From: Stenotrophomonas sp. MMGLT7
GTDB lineage: Bacteria > Pseudomonadota > Gammaproteobacteria > Xanthomonadales > Xanthomonadaceae
Reading direction: 5' to 3'
NCBI RefSeq assembly: GCF_021168555.1
Contig: NZ_JAJOZS010000012.1
Coordinates: 1 to 64,000 of the forward strand
Length of the DNA: 64,000 nucleotides
Made by a program: the position numbers and the translations under genes. Within the stretch, counting starts at the first letter, position 1. The number at the start of each line of letters is the position of its first letter. Below the pieces are notes generated by a model. It had not been told where the DNA came from. It did no database searches and was given only the letters and a program-made list of their open reading frames with translations. Positions 52,605-62,650 of this stretch are shown piece after piece.

Positions 52605-53951
52605 TTACCAGCCGAACAGCTGGGCGAACTGCACGTCCACGCGCAGGCCGACGATCAGCACATCGGGGATGTCGGTGGTACGGGTGGGGGCGTAGATCGG
52701 GTCGGGATGGACGACGTACTGGATGTTGGGCATCAGGCGCACGCCGGGGCGGACCTGGTAGCCGTAGCTGAGCTCGGCGATCAGCTCGTCGTTGTCCGGC
52801 GTGCCGCTGCCGCCGTAGCGCGCGCGGCGGTCGCGCAGGTAGGCCATCTGCAGCGGGTCGAAGTGGGTGTTGGAGACGAACAGCGCCAGCGTGTCGCGCT
52901 CGCGCCCGGCGAAGGTGCCGGTCTTCACCGCGCCCACCGCGGCGAAGTACTTCACCGCCGCCGGGTTGCCGGTGTTGATGAAGTAGCGCGCCAGCAGCGC
53001 CAGGTTGCGCTTGCCTTCGCCGCGCCAGACGGTCTGGTCGGCCATCGCATACCAGCCGACGCGGTCGCCGTCCTGGTCGGCCAGGGGCCTGCCGGTGAGG
53101 CCGGCCGAGTTGCCGTCGAGGTCGCGGTAGGGGTTCTTGCCGCCATCGGTGTTGCGGTACACGCCGAGCCGGTAGGTGCGCGGCAGGCCCGGGTCGCCGG
53201 CCGCGCTCTGGTAGCCGACCTCGGCCGCCGAGAGCGTGCCGGTGCCGTCGCGGAAGGAGAAGTCCAGTCCGTTCTTGCCGGCCAGGTTGAGGTCGTTGTC
53301 GTAGTCGAACGCGCCGGCCTGCAGGTACCAGCGCTTGCCGGCGCCGACGTCGTAGCGCACCAGCGCCGCCCACGACGAGTTCGGATAGGCGGTGACGCCC
53401 AGGTCGGTGATCGGGCCGTACGGGGTCAGGCAGATCGCGTTGCTCATGAACACGCAGTTGAGCGGCGAATTGTTGAAGTAGCTGTTCAACGGCGCGCGGC
53501 CGACGATGACGCTCAGGCCGTTGTCGAAGGCGTGCTTGACGGTGAGCCGGGTCAGGCGGCCGCCGGCCACCGGTCGCCAGGTCTGCTGCGGGCTGATCGA
53601 ACTGCCGATCTTCTCGCGCGCCAGGTTGCGCCCGGCGAACCAGGCCGCCTGCACGTCGACCTCGGTGCCGTGCAGGCCGAACAGCTTGTCCAGGTCGAGC
53701 CTGGACTGGGCCATGATCCAATACGATCCCTCCGTACCCTGCTCGACCCCGCCCACCGGGTTGGAGGCGAGGTTGCCGACGAAGTCCAGGGTCAGGTCGA
53801 TGCCGTCGCGCGGCTTGCCGCCCTTGGCGGGCTTGGCCGACGGCGTGGCGGGGGCGGTCTGCGACGGCGCCTGCGCGCAGGCGGGCGCGGCGATGGCGCC
53901 GGCCAGTCCGCCCAGCAGCAGGGTCAGCGTGGAATGGGTGATGCGGGACAC
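52605..53951 (-). CDS. OprB-like porin (set 2)
   Basis: 448 residues from GTG 53951, selected because GGAGGC precedes it and a signal peptide follows (LTLLLGGLAGAIAAPACA). The barrel shows LTLDFVGNLASNPVGGVEQG, LDLDKLFGLHGTEVDV and YQVRPGVRLMPNIQYVVHPD, and ends VQFAQLFGW with a terminal aromatic. Paralog of the porin at 44611. Between ligJ and dctA it likely admits the aromatic-derived acids of this pathway. Confidence 0.8.
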   Translation of the reverse strand: MSRITHSTLTLLLGGLAGAIAAPACAQAPSQTAPATPSAKPAKGGKPRDGIDLTLDFVGNLASNPVGGVEQGTEGSYWIMAQSRLDLDKLFGLHGTEVDVQAAWFAGRNLAREKIGSSISPQQTWRPVAGGRLTRLTVKHAFDNGLSVIVGRAPLNSYFNNSPLNCVFMSNAICLTPYGPITDLGVTAYPNSSWAALVRYDVGAGKRWYLQAGAFDYDNDLNLAGKNGLDFSFRDGTGTLSAAEVGYQSAAGDPGLPRTYRLGVYRNTDGGKNPYRDLDGNSAGLTGRPLADQDGDRVGWYAMADQTVWRGEGKRNLALLARYFINTGNPAAVKYFAAVGAVKTGTFAGRERDTLALFVSNTHFDPLQMAYLRDRRARYGGSGTPDNDELIAELSYGYQVRPGVRLMPNIQYVVHPDPIYAPTRTTDIPDVLIVGLRVDVQFAQLFGW

Positions 53952-54028
53952 GAGGCCTCCAGTCCGGCCGGTCGCGGCCGGAACGTTGATCCGGATGCGC
54001 CCCCGGCATGGCCGGGGGTACGCGATGC

Positions 54029-55345
54029 TCAGGGCTGCGCGGCGGCGACCAGGTAGCGGCGGCGCAGCGCGCGGTTGCCGATGTGCTCGGCGAGGGCGGC
54101 GTTGTCGAGCTTGCCTTCCCACTTGGCGATGACGATCGTGGCGATCGCGTTGCCCATCAGGTTCACGAAGGTCAGGCCCTCGGCCAGGATGCGGTGGATG
54201 CCGAGGATCAGCGCGATGCTGGCCACCGGGATGGTGCCGGTGGTGCCGAGCGTGGCGGCCAGCACCACGAACGCCGCCCCGGCCACGCCGGCCGCGCCCT
54301 TGGAGGTGAGCAGCAGCACCGTGACCAGCCCGATCTCGTGCCAGATCGTCAGCGGGGTGTTGGTGGCCTGGGCCAGGAACACCGCCACCGTGGTCAGGTA
54401 CAGGCAGGTGCCGTCGAGGTTGAACGAATAGCCGGCCGGGATCACGAAGCCGACCACGCTCTCCTCGCAGCCGACCTTGCGCATCTTCAGGATCAGCCGC
54501 GGCAGCACCGTCTCGGTGGAGGTGGTGGCGGCGACGATCACGATCTCCTCGCGCAGGTAGCCCAGCAGCCGCACCAGGCTGACCCCGCACCACCAGCACA
54601 CCGTGCCGAGCACCAGCGTGGTGAACAGCGCGCAGACCACGAAGAACTCCAGGATCAGCTCGCCCAGCGAGAGCAGCGAGCCGGCGCCGAACTGGCCGAT
54701 GGTGAAGGCGATCGCGCCGAACGCGCCGATCGGGGCGAACCACATGATGAAGCCGATCATCTTGAACAGCGCCTGCGAGGCGCTCTCGATCACGCGCATC
54801 ACCGGCGCGGCGCGCTCGCCGATCGAGGCCAGCGCGATGCCGAACAGCACCGAGACGAACAGCACCTGCAGCACGTGCGGCTCGACCAGCGCGCTGAGCA
54901 GGGTGGTCGGGATGATGTTCATCAGGTAGGCGACCATGCCCTGGTCGTGGGCGGCGTGCACGTAGCCCTCGATCGCGGCGGTGTCGATCCGGCTCGCGTC
55001 GATGTTCATGCCGGCGCCGGGCTGCCACAGGTTCACCGTCACCAGGCCGAACACCAGCGCGATGGTGGTGATGACCTCGAAGTACAGCAGCGACTTGAAC
55101 GCGACCCGGCCGACGCTGCGCATGTCGTTCATGCCGGCGATGCCGTGCACCACGGTGACGAAGATGATCGGGCCGATCATCATCCGGATCAGCTTGATGA
55201 AGGCGTCGCCGAACGGCTTCATCGTGGTGCCGATGTCCGGTGCCAGCCAGCCCAGCAGCACGCCGAGCAGCGTCCCCAGCAGGACCTGGAACCACAGTTG
55301 CCTGATGAAGCCGAAGCGGCCCGGCCGCTTCTCCTCGTTTGCCAT
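54029..55345 (-). CDS. DctA-type dicarboxylate symporter (set 2)
   Basis: 438 residues of the DAACS family: LAPDIGTTMKPFGDAFIKLI, GYSFNLDGTCLYLTTVAVFL, LTSKGAAGVAGAAFVVLAAT and ALILGIHRILAEGLTFVNLM, with the serine/threonine loop ATTSTETVLPRL. About nine membrane segments. Probably imports a pathway intermediate such as a pyrone or oxalomesaconate-like tricarboxylate, inferred from the adjacent porin and lig genes; C4-dicarboxylates are the alternative. Confidence 0.88.
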   Translation of the reverse strand: MANEEKRPGRFGFIRQLWFQVLLGTLLGVLLGWLAPDIGTTMKPFGDAFIKLIRMMIGPIIFVTVVHGIAGMNDMRSVGRVAFKSLLYFEVITTIALVFGLVTVNLWQPGAGMNIDASRIDTAAIEGYVHAAHDQGMVAYLMNIIPTTLLSALVEPHVLQVLFVSVLFGIALASIGERAAPVMRVIESASQALFKMIGFIMWFAPIGAFGAIAFTIGQFGAGSLLSLGELILEFFVVCALFTTLVLGTVCWWCGVSLVRLLGYLREEIVIVAATTSTETVLPRLILKMRKVGCEESVVGFVIPAGYSFNLDGTCLYLTTVAVFLAQATNTPLTIWHEIGLVTVLLLTSKGAAGVAGAAFVVLAATLGTTGTIPVASIALILGIHRILAEGLTFVNLMGNAIATIVIAKWEGKLDNAALAEHIGNRALRRRYLVAAAQP

Positions 55346-55392
55346 GCTCTACCCTCCCAGGAAGAAAAAAAGCGGAAACGGTGGCGCCGGAC

Positions 55393-56463
55393 TCAGCCGA
55401 ACAGCATCCCGTCGAAGAGTTTTCTCGCGGTGCGCAGCACCGCGGCGCGGACCACCGCTCCGTGTTCGTCGAGCTCGATGACGCAGCCGGTCGCCCCGCT
55501 GGGGTGCTCGACGTCGATCTGCTGCCTGCGTCCTCCCGGCAGGCGCGCCAGTGCATGCGCCGGCGATCCCGGCAGCAGGCAGGCGGTGGCGACGCTGACC
55601 GCGCCGAGCACGCCGATCGAGGCGTGGCAGCGGTGCGGGATGAAGCTGCGGGTACTGATCGCGCCGCCCTCGCGCGGCGCCGCGACCAGGGTCATCTTGG
55701 GCACGGACGTGTCCGCCACCTCGCCCAGGTTCATCAGCGGTCCGGCCTGCAGGCGGATCGACTCCAGGCGCGCCTTCAGCGCCGTGTCGGCGTCGAGCGC
55801 GGCGCGGTCCTCGTAGCCGCTGATGCCCAGGTCCTGCGCGCGCATCAGCACGCACGGCATGCCGTTGTCGATCAGGGTGGCCTGCACGCCGTCGATCTGG
55901 TCGACGACGTTGCCGGTCGGCAGCAGCGCGCCGCAGGAGGAACCGGCGATGTCGGCGAAGGCGAGCGGGATCGGCGCTGCCGAGCCGGGCACGCCGTCGA
56001 TGTGCGCGGCGCCGGCGTAGTCGACCCGGCCGCCCGGGGTGCGCACCGTGGCGACGGCGAGCTTGCCGGTGTTGACCATGAAGATCCGCACCTCGGTCTC
56101 GCCGTCGCCGGCAGCCACCAGCCCGCGCTCGATCGCGAACGGGCCGACCCCGGCCAGCATGTTGCCGCAGTTCTGCGCGTCGCTGACCAGCGCCTGGTCG
56201 ACGTAGACCTGCAGGAACAGGTAGTCCACGTCGGCATCCTCGCGCGCCGAGGCCGAGACCACCGCGACCTTGGAGGCCAGCGGGTCGGCGCCGCCCATGC
56301 CGTCGATCTGGCGCGGGTCCGGCGAGCCGTAGGCGCGCAGCAGGAAGGCATCGCGCGCGGCGGCGGCGGCCGGCAGTTCGTCGGCCAGGAAGAACCCGCC
56401 CTTGGAGGTGCCGCCGCGCATCCACATCGCGCGCACGCCGCCGGCCGGCGCCAGGTCAGACAT
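55393..56463 (-). CDS. galD: 4-oxalomesaconate tautomerase (PrpF/GalD family)
   Basis: 356 residues: [58 protein letters not shown] (catalytic Cys region), [12 protein letters not shown] and [20 protein letters not shown]. This is the PrpF-like isomerase that converts keto and enol forms of 4-oxalomesaconate before hydration by LigJ. The start overlaps the ligK stop. Its place between ligK and the permease fits the gallate/protocatechuate lower pathway. Confidence 0.9.
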   Translation of the reverse strand: MSDLAPAGGVRAMWMRGGTSKGGFFLADELPAAAAARDAFLLRAYGSPDPRQIDGMGGADPLASKVAVVSASAREDADVDYLFLQVYVDQALVSDAQNCGNMLAGVGPFAIERGLVAAGDGETEVRIFMVNTGKLAVATVRTPGGRVDYAGAAHIDGVPGSAAPIPLAFADIAGSSCGALLPTGNVVDQIDGVQATLIDNGMPCVLMRAQDLGISGYEDRAALDADTALKARLESIRLQAGPLMNLGEVADTSVPKMTLVAAPREGGAISTRSFIPHRCHASIGVLGAVSVATACLLPGSPAHALARLPGGRRQQIDVEHPSGATGCVIELDEHGAVVRAAVLRTARKLFDGMLFG

Positions 56464-57127
56464 ACTTCAGGCCCTTCTCGGCCAGGCGCTCGCGCATCTT
56501 GTAGATGTCCAGGCCGAGTTCGCCGCGCGCCAGCCGCTCGCGCTTGTCGGCCTCGCGTGCCTCGCGCGCCTGCGCCTCGGACAGCACGCGCTCGGCCTCG
56601 GCACGCGCCACCACGCACACGCCGTCGTCGTCGGCGACCACCACGTCGCCCGGGTTCACCAGCGCGCCGGCGCATACCAGCGGCACGTTGACCGAGCCCA
56701 GGGTCTCCTTGACCGTGCCCTGGGCATGGATGGCGCGGCTCCACGCCGGGAAGCCCATCGCGGTGAGCTCGCGCACGTCGCGCACGCCGGCATCGATGAC
56801 GAGCCCGGCGCAGCCGCGCGCCTGCGCCGAGGTCGCCAGCAGGTCGCCGAAGTAGCCGTCGGTGCACTCGCTGGTGGGGGCGACGACCAGCAGGTCGCCC
56901 GGGCGCAGCTGCTCGATCGCCACGTGCATCATCCAGTTGTCGCCGGGCGGCAGCGACACCGTCACCGCGCTGCCGGCGATGCGCGCGCCGGCGTAGATCG
57001 GCCGCAGCCGGTGGTGCATCAGGCCACGCCGGCCCTGCGCCTCGTGCACGGTGGCCACGCCAGCGGCGGCCAGGCCATCGACCACCCTGGCCTCCGCGCG
57101 CTCGAACCGGGTCACTACCGTTGCCAT
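56456..57127 (-). CDS. ligK: 4-carboxy-4-hydroxy-2-oxoadipate aldolase (RraA fold)
   Basis: 223 residues: [80 protein letters not shown] (catalytic/metal Asp-Arg-Asp) and [16 protein letters not shown]. It splits CHA into pyruvate and oxaloacetate. The ATG at 57127 is used; 57142 would add MVDGR and both give family-like length. First gene of the set 2 operon, divergent from the LysR gene at 57232. A broken paralog exists at 44380. Confidence 0.92.
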   Translation of the reverse strand: MATVVTRFERAEARVVDGLAAAGVATVHEAQGRRGLMHHRLRPIYAGARIAGSAVTVSLPPGDNWMMHVAIEQLRPGDLLVVAPTSECTDGYFGDLLATSAQARGCAGLVIDAGVRDVRELTAMGFPAWSRAIHAQGTVKETLGSVNVPLVCAGALVNPGDVVVADDDGVCVVARAEAERVLSEAQAREAREADKRERLARGELGLDIYKMRERLAEKGLKYV

Positions 57128-57231
57128 TCGTCCATCCACCATGTGAAGAGATGGCCGAGTGTGTGCGCATGCGAAGCAATGCCTCAAGATGGTTTTTCGA
57201 TACGTCCATTGCATATGGTTATAGTTGGTAG

Positions 57232-58491
57232 ATGAGCCGAGAGCCCGAGCTGAACCTGAGGCACCTGCACGCGGCGGCGGTGGTGGCGTCGATGGGCGGC
57301 ATCAGCGTCGCCGCACCGCAGGTGAACCTGTCCCAGCCGGCGCTGACCCAGGCGATCGCACGGCTGGAAGCGCAACTGGGCCAGCCCCTGTTCGAACGCC
57401 AGCCCGGCGGCATGGCGCCGACCGAGGCGGCGCGGCTGCTGGTGCCGCGGATCGAGCGCACGCTGGCCTACCTGGCGCGGGGCGTGCAGGTGGCGCGTCG
57501 CTCGCTGAGGTTGCCGGCGCTGCCGGCATTGGAACGGCGGATCGGCCTGGGCCAGCTGCGCGCGCTGGTGGCGGTCGACGCGGCCGGCAACTACTCGCTG
57601 GCGGCGGCGCGTGCCGGCGTGTCGCAGCCGGCGATCTACCGTGCGGTGCACGAACTGTCCGAGCTGATCGGCGCGCCGCTGACGGTACGGCGCGGCAAGA
57701 CCGTGCAGTCGACGCTGGCGGCCACGCGCATGCTGCGCTTCGTGCGACTGGCGCTGTCGGAGCTGGCGGCCGGCCTGGACGAACTGGCGGCGCTGCGCTC
57801 CAAGGACGCCGGGCGGGTGACCCTCGGCGCGCTGCCGCTGGCGCGCGCGATCCTGCTGCCGCAGGTGCTGGCGCGCTTCGCCCGTGCCCACCCCGGCGCC
57901 ACCGTCAACGTGGTCGAGGGACCGTACGCGGAAATGCTGGCGCACCTGCGCGAGGGCGGGCTGGACCTGCTGGTGGGGGCGCTGCGCGACCCGGCGCCGG
58001 TCAACGACGTGGTGCAGACCGGCCTGTTCGACGACGACCCGGTGATCGTGGGGCGGGTCGGCCACCCGCTGCTGCGCGAGCCGGGCTTCGGGTTCCCGCG
58101 CCTGCTCGACTATCCCTGGGTGGTCGCCGCCGTCGGCGCGCCGGTGCGCGCGCGCTGGGAGCGGATGTTCCGCGACCAGGGCCTGGAGCCGCCGAGGCTG
58201 CGGATCGAGTGCGGCTCGGTACTGATCATCCGCGGGCTGCTGCTGGAGGACGACTGGCTCACGCTGATGTCGCGCGACCAGTTCCTGTTCGAGCACCGTG
58301 CCGGCCTGCTGTGCGAGATCGGCGCGGCCGGGGCGGGCGTGCGCCGCCGCATCGGCATGACCACCCGCGCCGACTGGCGCCCGACGCGGCTGCAGTCGGC
58401 GTTCGTGGAGACCTTCCGCGCAGTCTGCGCCGAGCGTGGCGGGGCGCAGGTGTCCGGCTGGCCGTTCCGCCATGCCGCGCCCGGCGCCTGA
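57232..58491 (+). CDS. LysR-type regulator with two N-terminal HTH domains (set 2)
   Basis: 419 residues. First [23 protein letters not shown] with [15 protein letters not shown]; second HTH from about residue 105: [20 protein letters not shown] with [14 protein letters not shown]. The effector domain ([40 protein letters not shown]) is close to that of the regulator at 49385. It is divergent from ligK across ~100 bases and probably activates the set 2 operon in response to a pathway acid. Confidence 0.85.
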   Translation: MSREPELNLRHLHAAAVVASMGGISVAAPQVNLSQPALTQAIARLEAQLGQPLFERQPGGMAPTEAARLLVPRIERTLAYLARGVQVARRSLRLPALPALERRIGLGQLRALVAVDAAGNYSLAAARAGVSQPAIYRAVHELSELIGAPLTVRRGKTVQSTLAATRMLRFVRLALSELAAGLDELAALRSKDAGRVTLGALPLARAILLPQVLARFARAHPGATVNVVEGPYAEMLAHLREGGLDLLVGALRDPAPVNDVVQTGLFDDDPVIVGRVGHPLLREPGFGFPRLLDYPWVVAAVGAPVRARWERMFRDQGLEPPRLRIECGSVLIIRGLLLEDDWLTLMSRDQFLFEHRAGLLCEIGAAGAGVRRRIGMTTRADWRPTRLQSAFVETFRAVCAERGGAQVSGWPFRHAAPGA

Positions 58492-58557
58492 ACGCGCCTG
58501 CTTGCGTTTGCGGCGCACTTCAGCAGAATCGGGCGGACCGTCTCGATAGGGAATTCA

Positions 58558-59976
58558 ATGCTGCCCGACTGGTGGGAGGGGACCTGGCTGCTGGCGCTGG
58601 ACTGGCTGATCCGCCTGGCCGCGCTGTGCTGGATCCCCTCGCGCACCACGCCCGGGGCGGCGCGCAGCTGGCTGCTGCTGATCGGCTTCGTGCCGCTGCT
58701 CGGGCTGCCGCTGTACCTGCTGTTCGGCCATCCCTGGCTCTCGCGCGAGCGCGTGGTGCGACAGACCCAGGCCTCGCAGGTGATCCGCGAGCAGCAGGCG
58801 CCGCTCGGGGGACTGCGCTGGACGCCGACCCCGGGGACCAGCGCGGCGGAGATGGTGCCGCTGGTGGAGAACCAGGGCGACTTCATGCCCACCCGCGGCA
58901 ACGCGGTGGAATTGATGGACGACTACACCACCTCGCTGCGCGCGCTGATCGACGACATCGACGGCGCGCAGAAGCGGGTGCACCTGCTGTACTACCTGAT
59001 GTTCGACGACGAGGTCGGCGACGCGGTGGCGGCCGCGCTGGAACGGGCCGTGGCGCGCGGCGTGCGCTGCCGGCTGCTGCTCGACGCGGTGGGGGCCAAG
59101 CGCGGCCTGCGCCGCTACCGCAAACGCCTGCTGGCGGCCGGGGTGGACGTGCAGGCGCTGCTGCCGGGCGGCCTGCGCTGGCGCCGCAGCGGCCGCATGG
59201 ACCTGCGCAACCACCGCAAGGTGGCGGTGATCGACAACCGCGTGGCCTACGTCGGCTCGCAGAACCTGGCGCTGCCGGGCTTCGTCGACCACTGTCCCAA
59301 CCGCGAGCTGGTCGCGCGCGTGCGCGGGCCGGCGGTCAACCACCTGGAGGCGGTGTTCGCCAGCGACTGGTTCATCGAGACCGGGCAGCGGCTGGTGGTG
59401 CTGCCCGATGCGCAGGTATGCGAGCAGGACGTGGCCGCGCAGCTGGTGCCCAGCGGCCCGGCGTATCCGTTCGAGAACGCGCGCGACGCGGTCAACGCGC
59501 TGATCCACCTGGCGCGCGAGCGCATCGTCATGGTCACCCCGTACTTCGTGCCCGACGAGGCCACGCTCAGCGCGCTGCGCATCGCCGCGGTATCGGGCGT
59601 GGACGTGCAGCTGATCCTGTCGGCGAGCAACAACAAGGCGGTCACCGCCTGGGCGCAGGAGGCCTACTACGAGGAGCTGCTGCGCTGCGGGGTCAAGATC
59701 GCGCTGTACCGGCCGCACTTCCTGCACGCCAAGCACCTGAGCGTGGACGACGACATCGCCCTGGTCGGTTCGATCAACCTGGACATCCGCTCGTTCGCGC
59801 TGAACGCGGAGATCGGCATGCTCTGCTACGACGCCGGCGTGGTGGCGCGCATGCGCCAGATCGAGGCCGCCTACCTGGCCGATTCGCACCACGTGCTGGC
59901 GGAGACGTGGCGCCAGCGGCCGGCCTGGCACCGCGTTCGCGAGGGCATCGCGCGGCTGGCCGATGCGCTGATGTAG
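58558..59976 (+). CDS. cls: cardiolipin synthase
   Basis: 472 residues. Two N-terminal membrane segments (about 8-28 and 36-56) are followed by two phospholipase-D HKD motifs: RNHRKVAVIDNRVAYVGSQN (about residues 219-238) and FLHAKHLSVDDDIALVGSIN (about 395-414). It joins two phosphatidylglycerols, or PG and PE, into cardiolipin at the inner membrane. Own promoter region of ~66 bases after the LysR gene, with AGGGAATTCA before the ATG. Confidence 0.92.
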   Translation: MLPDWWEGTWLLALDWLIRLAALCWIPSRTTPGAARSWLLLIGFVPLLGLPLYLLFGHPWLSRERVVRQTQASQVIREQQAPLGGLRWTPTPGTSAAEMVPLVENQGDFMPTRGNAVELMDDYTTSLRALIDDIDGAQKRVHLLYYLMFDDEVGDAVAAALERAVARGVRCRLLLDAVGAKRGLRRYRKRLLAAGVDVQALLPGGLRWRRSGRMDLRNHRKVAVIDNRVAYVGSQNLALPGFVDHCPNRELVARVRGPAVNHLEAVFASDWFIETGQRLVVLPDAQVCEQDVAAQLVPSGPAYPFENARDAVNALIHLARERIVMVTPYFVPDEATLSALRIAAVSGVDVQLILSASNNKAVTAWAQEAYYEELLRCGVKIALYRPHFLHAKHLSVDDDIALVGSINLDIRSFALNAEIGMLCYDAGVVARMRQIEAAYLADSHHVLAETWRQRPAWHRVREGIARLADALM

Positions 59977-59980
59977 CCGC

Positions 59981-60601
59981 TCATGCCTCGGCGCGGAAAT
60001 TGCGCGCGACCGGCTCCCCGCTGCCCACGTAGTGGCGGAACACGTAGAACAGCGGCCGCCAGCCGTGCACGTCGATGTGATCGGTGCCGCCGATCGTGAT
60101 CGTTTCGTGGGCGTGCACGCAGCGCACCTCGCACTCGGCGATGGCGAAGCCCTGGTCGGTCCCGCCGTGGGGCGCGTGCATGGCCAGCAGGCCAGCCTCG
60201 ACCTGGAGCGGGCATTCGGCGATGGCCGGCGCGGCGACCTCGGCCGATGCCACCGGCGTGAATCCGGCCATCGCGAACTTGTCCTGCACGTGCAGGTAGC
60301 CCATGTCGCGCTTGGCCTCCGGTACCGGGGAACGGCCGGTGGCGCGCGCGATCGCTTCGACCCTGGCGGCCTGCCCGGCCGAGGGGAAGTTCAGCACGCA
60401 CTCGCCGCGCGCGGCCAGGTTCGCCGTGCCCTGGCCGTCCGTGCCCAGGCCCAGCACGACGCGCCGCCCCAGCGACCAGAACGAGGACAGCGGGCTGATG
60501 TTGGCGCTGCCGTCGGGATTCACGGTGGTCATCAGCACCACCGGCGTGCCGGGGTAGAGCACCGAGGGACTGATCCTGCGGCGCAGGGGGGGAAGCTTCA
60601 T
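59981..60601 (-). CDS. flavin reductase-like (FMN-binding split barrel) protein
   Basis: 206 residues: VLYPGTPVVLMTTVNPDGSA, NISPLSSFWSLGRRVVLGLG and ECPLQVEAGLLAMHAPHGG. This is the flavin-reductase/pyridoxamine-phosphate-oxidase-like split barrel in which the N-terminal loops bind FMN. Specific reaction unknown. It converges with cls, the stops being 4 bases apart. The stretch upstream holds a decayed ArsR-like gene in the opposite direction. Confidence 0.75.
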   Translation of the reverse strand: MKLPPLRRRISPSVLYPGTPVVLMTTVNPDGSANISPLSSFWSLGRRVVLGLGTDGQGTANLAARGECVLNFPSAGQAARVEAIARATGRSPVPEAKRDMGYLHVQDKFAMAGFTPVASAEVAAPAIAECPLQVEAGLLAMHAPHGGTDQGFAIAECEVRCVHAHETITIGGTDHIDVHGWRPLFYVFRHYVGSGEPVARNFRAEA

Positions 60602-60708
60602 GCGGGAGTCTCGGTCCGGAACGCGGTGCCGGATTCTGCGTGGCCGCGCGCGCGATTGCTTCGGGCTGGATCGAAGTGTTTGCGGCGACGCCATGCCCAG
60701 ATCTCCGC

Positions 60709-60945
60709 ATGACCCTTGCCCCGGCCGCGCTCACCGGCATCGGCGTGGTCGCTGGCGACCACGCCCGTGCGGCGATGCTGCTGGCGCTGATGGACGGACG
60801 TGCCTATGCCGCCTCCGGACTTGTCCGGGTCGCCACGGCCGCCCTGCAGACGGCCAACTCGCACCTGCGCGGGCTGGGCGATGCCGGCCTGGTCGCGGTC
60901 CAGAGGGATGCCAGCGCTACCATCGCCTGGCATCGACGCAGGTAG
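60709..60945 (+). pseudogene. ArsR-family HTH regulator fragment
   Basis: About 78 codons: AALTGIGVVAGDHARAAMLL, ALMDGRAYAASGLVRVATAA and LQTANSHLRGLGDAGLVAVQ, the winged-helix pattern of ArsR-like regulators (DPARxxMLxALMxGR...). It ends soon after the wing, whereas relatives of this type run to over 200 residues, and the region from 60946 to 61219 contains no continuation I could follow. Several expected residues in the recognition helix are changed. Likely a decayed gene. Confidence 0.55.
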
Positions 60946-61219
60946 CGGAGATGCAGGAGGCATCATGCGCTGGCCGGCCAGGCGCCGCCGCGAAAGCTTC
61001 GCAGCAGCACGGCCGGGTAGGCGAAGCGTACCGGGGACATGGCTGCTCGAGTGATGGCGCCAGCGCCCGGCCTGGCGCCGCAGCTGCCACGGCATTGCAC
61101 GGGTAGCCGATGTGACGGCCGCCCGGCCTCCGCGCAGTCATTCGGCGTAGGCCGCTCTTACGAAGGATGGGGCCCGGCTTGTCCCAGGGCGTCGCAGGCC
61201 ATCGCCTACAATCGGCCGG

Positions 61220-62638
61220 ATGAGCGACGCCCGTACCCCTGAAGCATTCGATGCCGCCATCATCGGCGGCGGCGCGGCCGGCGTGCTGGCCGCCATCGGC
61301 CTGCTGCGCCAGGCCAGTGCGCCGCTGCGCATCGTCCTGATCGAACCCGGCGCCGAGCCGGGGCAGGGCATCGCCTACGCCACCCGCGACCCGCAGCACC
61401 TGCTCAACGTGCCGGCCGGCAAGATGAGCGCGTTTGCCGACGCGCCGGACGATTTCGTCGATTTCCTGGTCCAGGCCGGGGCGTTCTCACCGCTCGGGCG
61501 CGAATCCATCGCCCCGCGCTACGTGCCGCGCCGGCTGTATGCGGACTACCTGCACGAGCGCCTGGGCGCGGCGCGCGGCCGCTCGCCCGCGCGGCTGCAG
61601 CTGCTGCGCGACCGCGTGGTGGCGCTGGACAAGGCGGGTGCGGCCGTCGTGCTGACGCTGCAGCACGGCGGGCGGCTGCATGCGCGGCAGGTGGTGCTGG
61701 CGGTGGGCAATGCGCCGCGGCCGCTGCCGGCGCGCGGCGCGGCGACGCTGGAGGCGCGGCATCGCATCGATGCCTGGGACAGCCAGGCACTGGCCGCCAT
61801 CCCGGCCGAGGCGACGGTATGCATCGCCGGCAGCGGCCTGAGCATGGCCGACGTGGCGGTGTCGCTGCACGCACGCGGCCACCGCGGGCCGATCCACGTG
61901 GTCTCGCGCCACGCGCTTTTGCCGCTCGCGCACGCCGAGGCGGCGCCGGCCGCGTTCGAGCCGCAGCCGCTGCTGGCGATGACGCTGCGCCAGCGCATGC
62001 ATGCGCTGCGCGCGCACGCGGCGCAGGCGCAGCGCGACGGCCTGCCGTGGCAGGGCGTGATGGAGCGCATCCGGCCGCTCGGGCAGGCGTTGTGGCGTTC
62101 GCTGTCGGACGCCGACCAGCGCCGCTTCCTGCGCCACGTCGTGCGCTACTGGGACGTGCACCGCCACCGCATCGCCGCGCCGGTGCACGAATGCCTGCAG
62201 CTGCTGCAGCAGCGCGGCCAGCTGCACGTGCACCGCGCGCGCCTGCAGGCGGTGTCCGCCGCAGGCGACGGCGTGCGGCTCGGCCTGCACGGCGCGTGCG
62301 GGCCGCTGCGGATCGATGCGCACTGCGTGATCAACGCCACCGGCGTGGAGATGCGCGCCCAGGCCATGCGCAACCCGCTGCTGCAGCAGCTGCTCGGCAG
62401 CGGCGCGGCCGTCGCCGGCCCGCATGGCATCGGCCTGGACACCACCGACGACGGCAGCCTGGTCGATGCCGGGGGCAATGCCGACCCGCGCATCCGCGTG
62501 ATCGGCAGCCTGCGCATCGGCCGCCTGTGGGAGAGCCTGGCGATCCCGGAGCTGCGGGTGCAGGCGCGCGACGCGGCGGCCGCGGCGCTGCCGGCGCTGC
62601 AGGGCCAGGATCCGGGAGAGGGGATCGGAAACTCGTAA
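61220..62638 (+). CDS. FAD/NAD(P)-binding oxidoreductase (YdhS-like)
   Basis: 472 residues: AAIIGGGAAGVLAAIGLLRQ (FAD Rossmann GxGxxG), GQGIAYATRDPQHLLNVPAG, a second dinucleotide site VCIAGSGLSMADVAVSLHAR (about residues 200-219) and NATGVEMRAQAMRNPLLQQL. This is the FAD-NAD(P)-binding family of COG4529; activity unknown. No operon partner: an ArsR remnant lies before it and a heptanucleotide array after it. Confidence 0.8.
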   Translation: MSDARTPEAFDAAIIGGGAAGVLAAIGLLRQASAPLRIVLIEPGAEPGQGIAYATRDPQHLLNVPAGKMSAFADAPDDFVDFLVQAGAFSPLGRESIAPRYVPRRLYADYLHERLGAARGRSPARLQLLRDRVVALDKAGAAVVLTLQHGGRLHARQVVLAVGNAPRPLPARGAATLEARHRIDAWDSQALAAIPAEATVCIAGSGLSMADVAVSLHARGHRGPIHVVSRHALLPLAHAEAAPAAFEPQPLLAMTLRQRMHALRAHAAQAQRDGLPWQGVMERIRPLGQALWRSLSDADQRRFLRHVVRYWDVHRHRIAAPVHECLQLLQQRGQLHVHRARLQAVSAAGDGVRLGLHGACGPLRIDAHCVINATGVEMRAQAMRNPLLQQLLGSGAAVAGPHGIGLDTTDDGSLVDAGGNADPRIRVIGSLRIGRLWESLAIPELRVQARDAAAAALPALQGQDPGEGIGNS

Positions 62639-62650
62639 GAGGCTGTTCCC

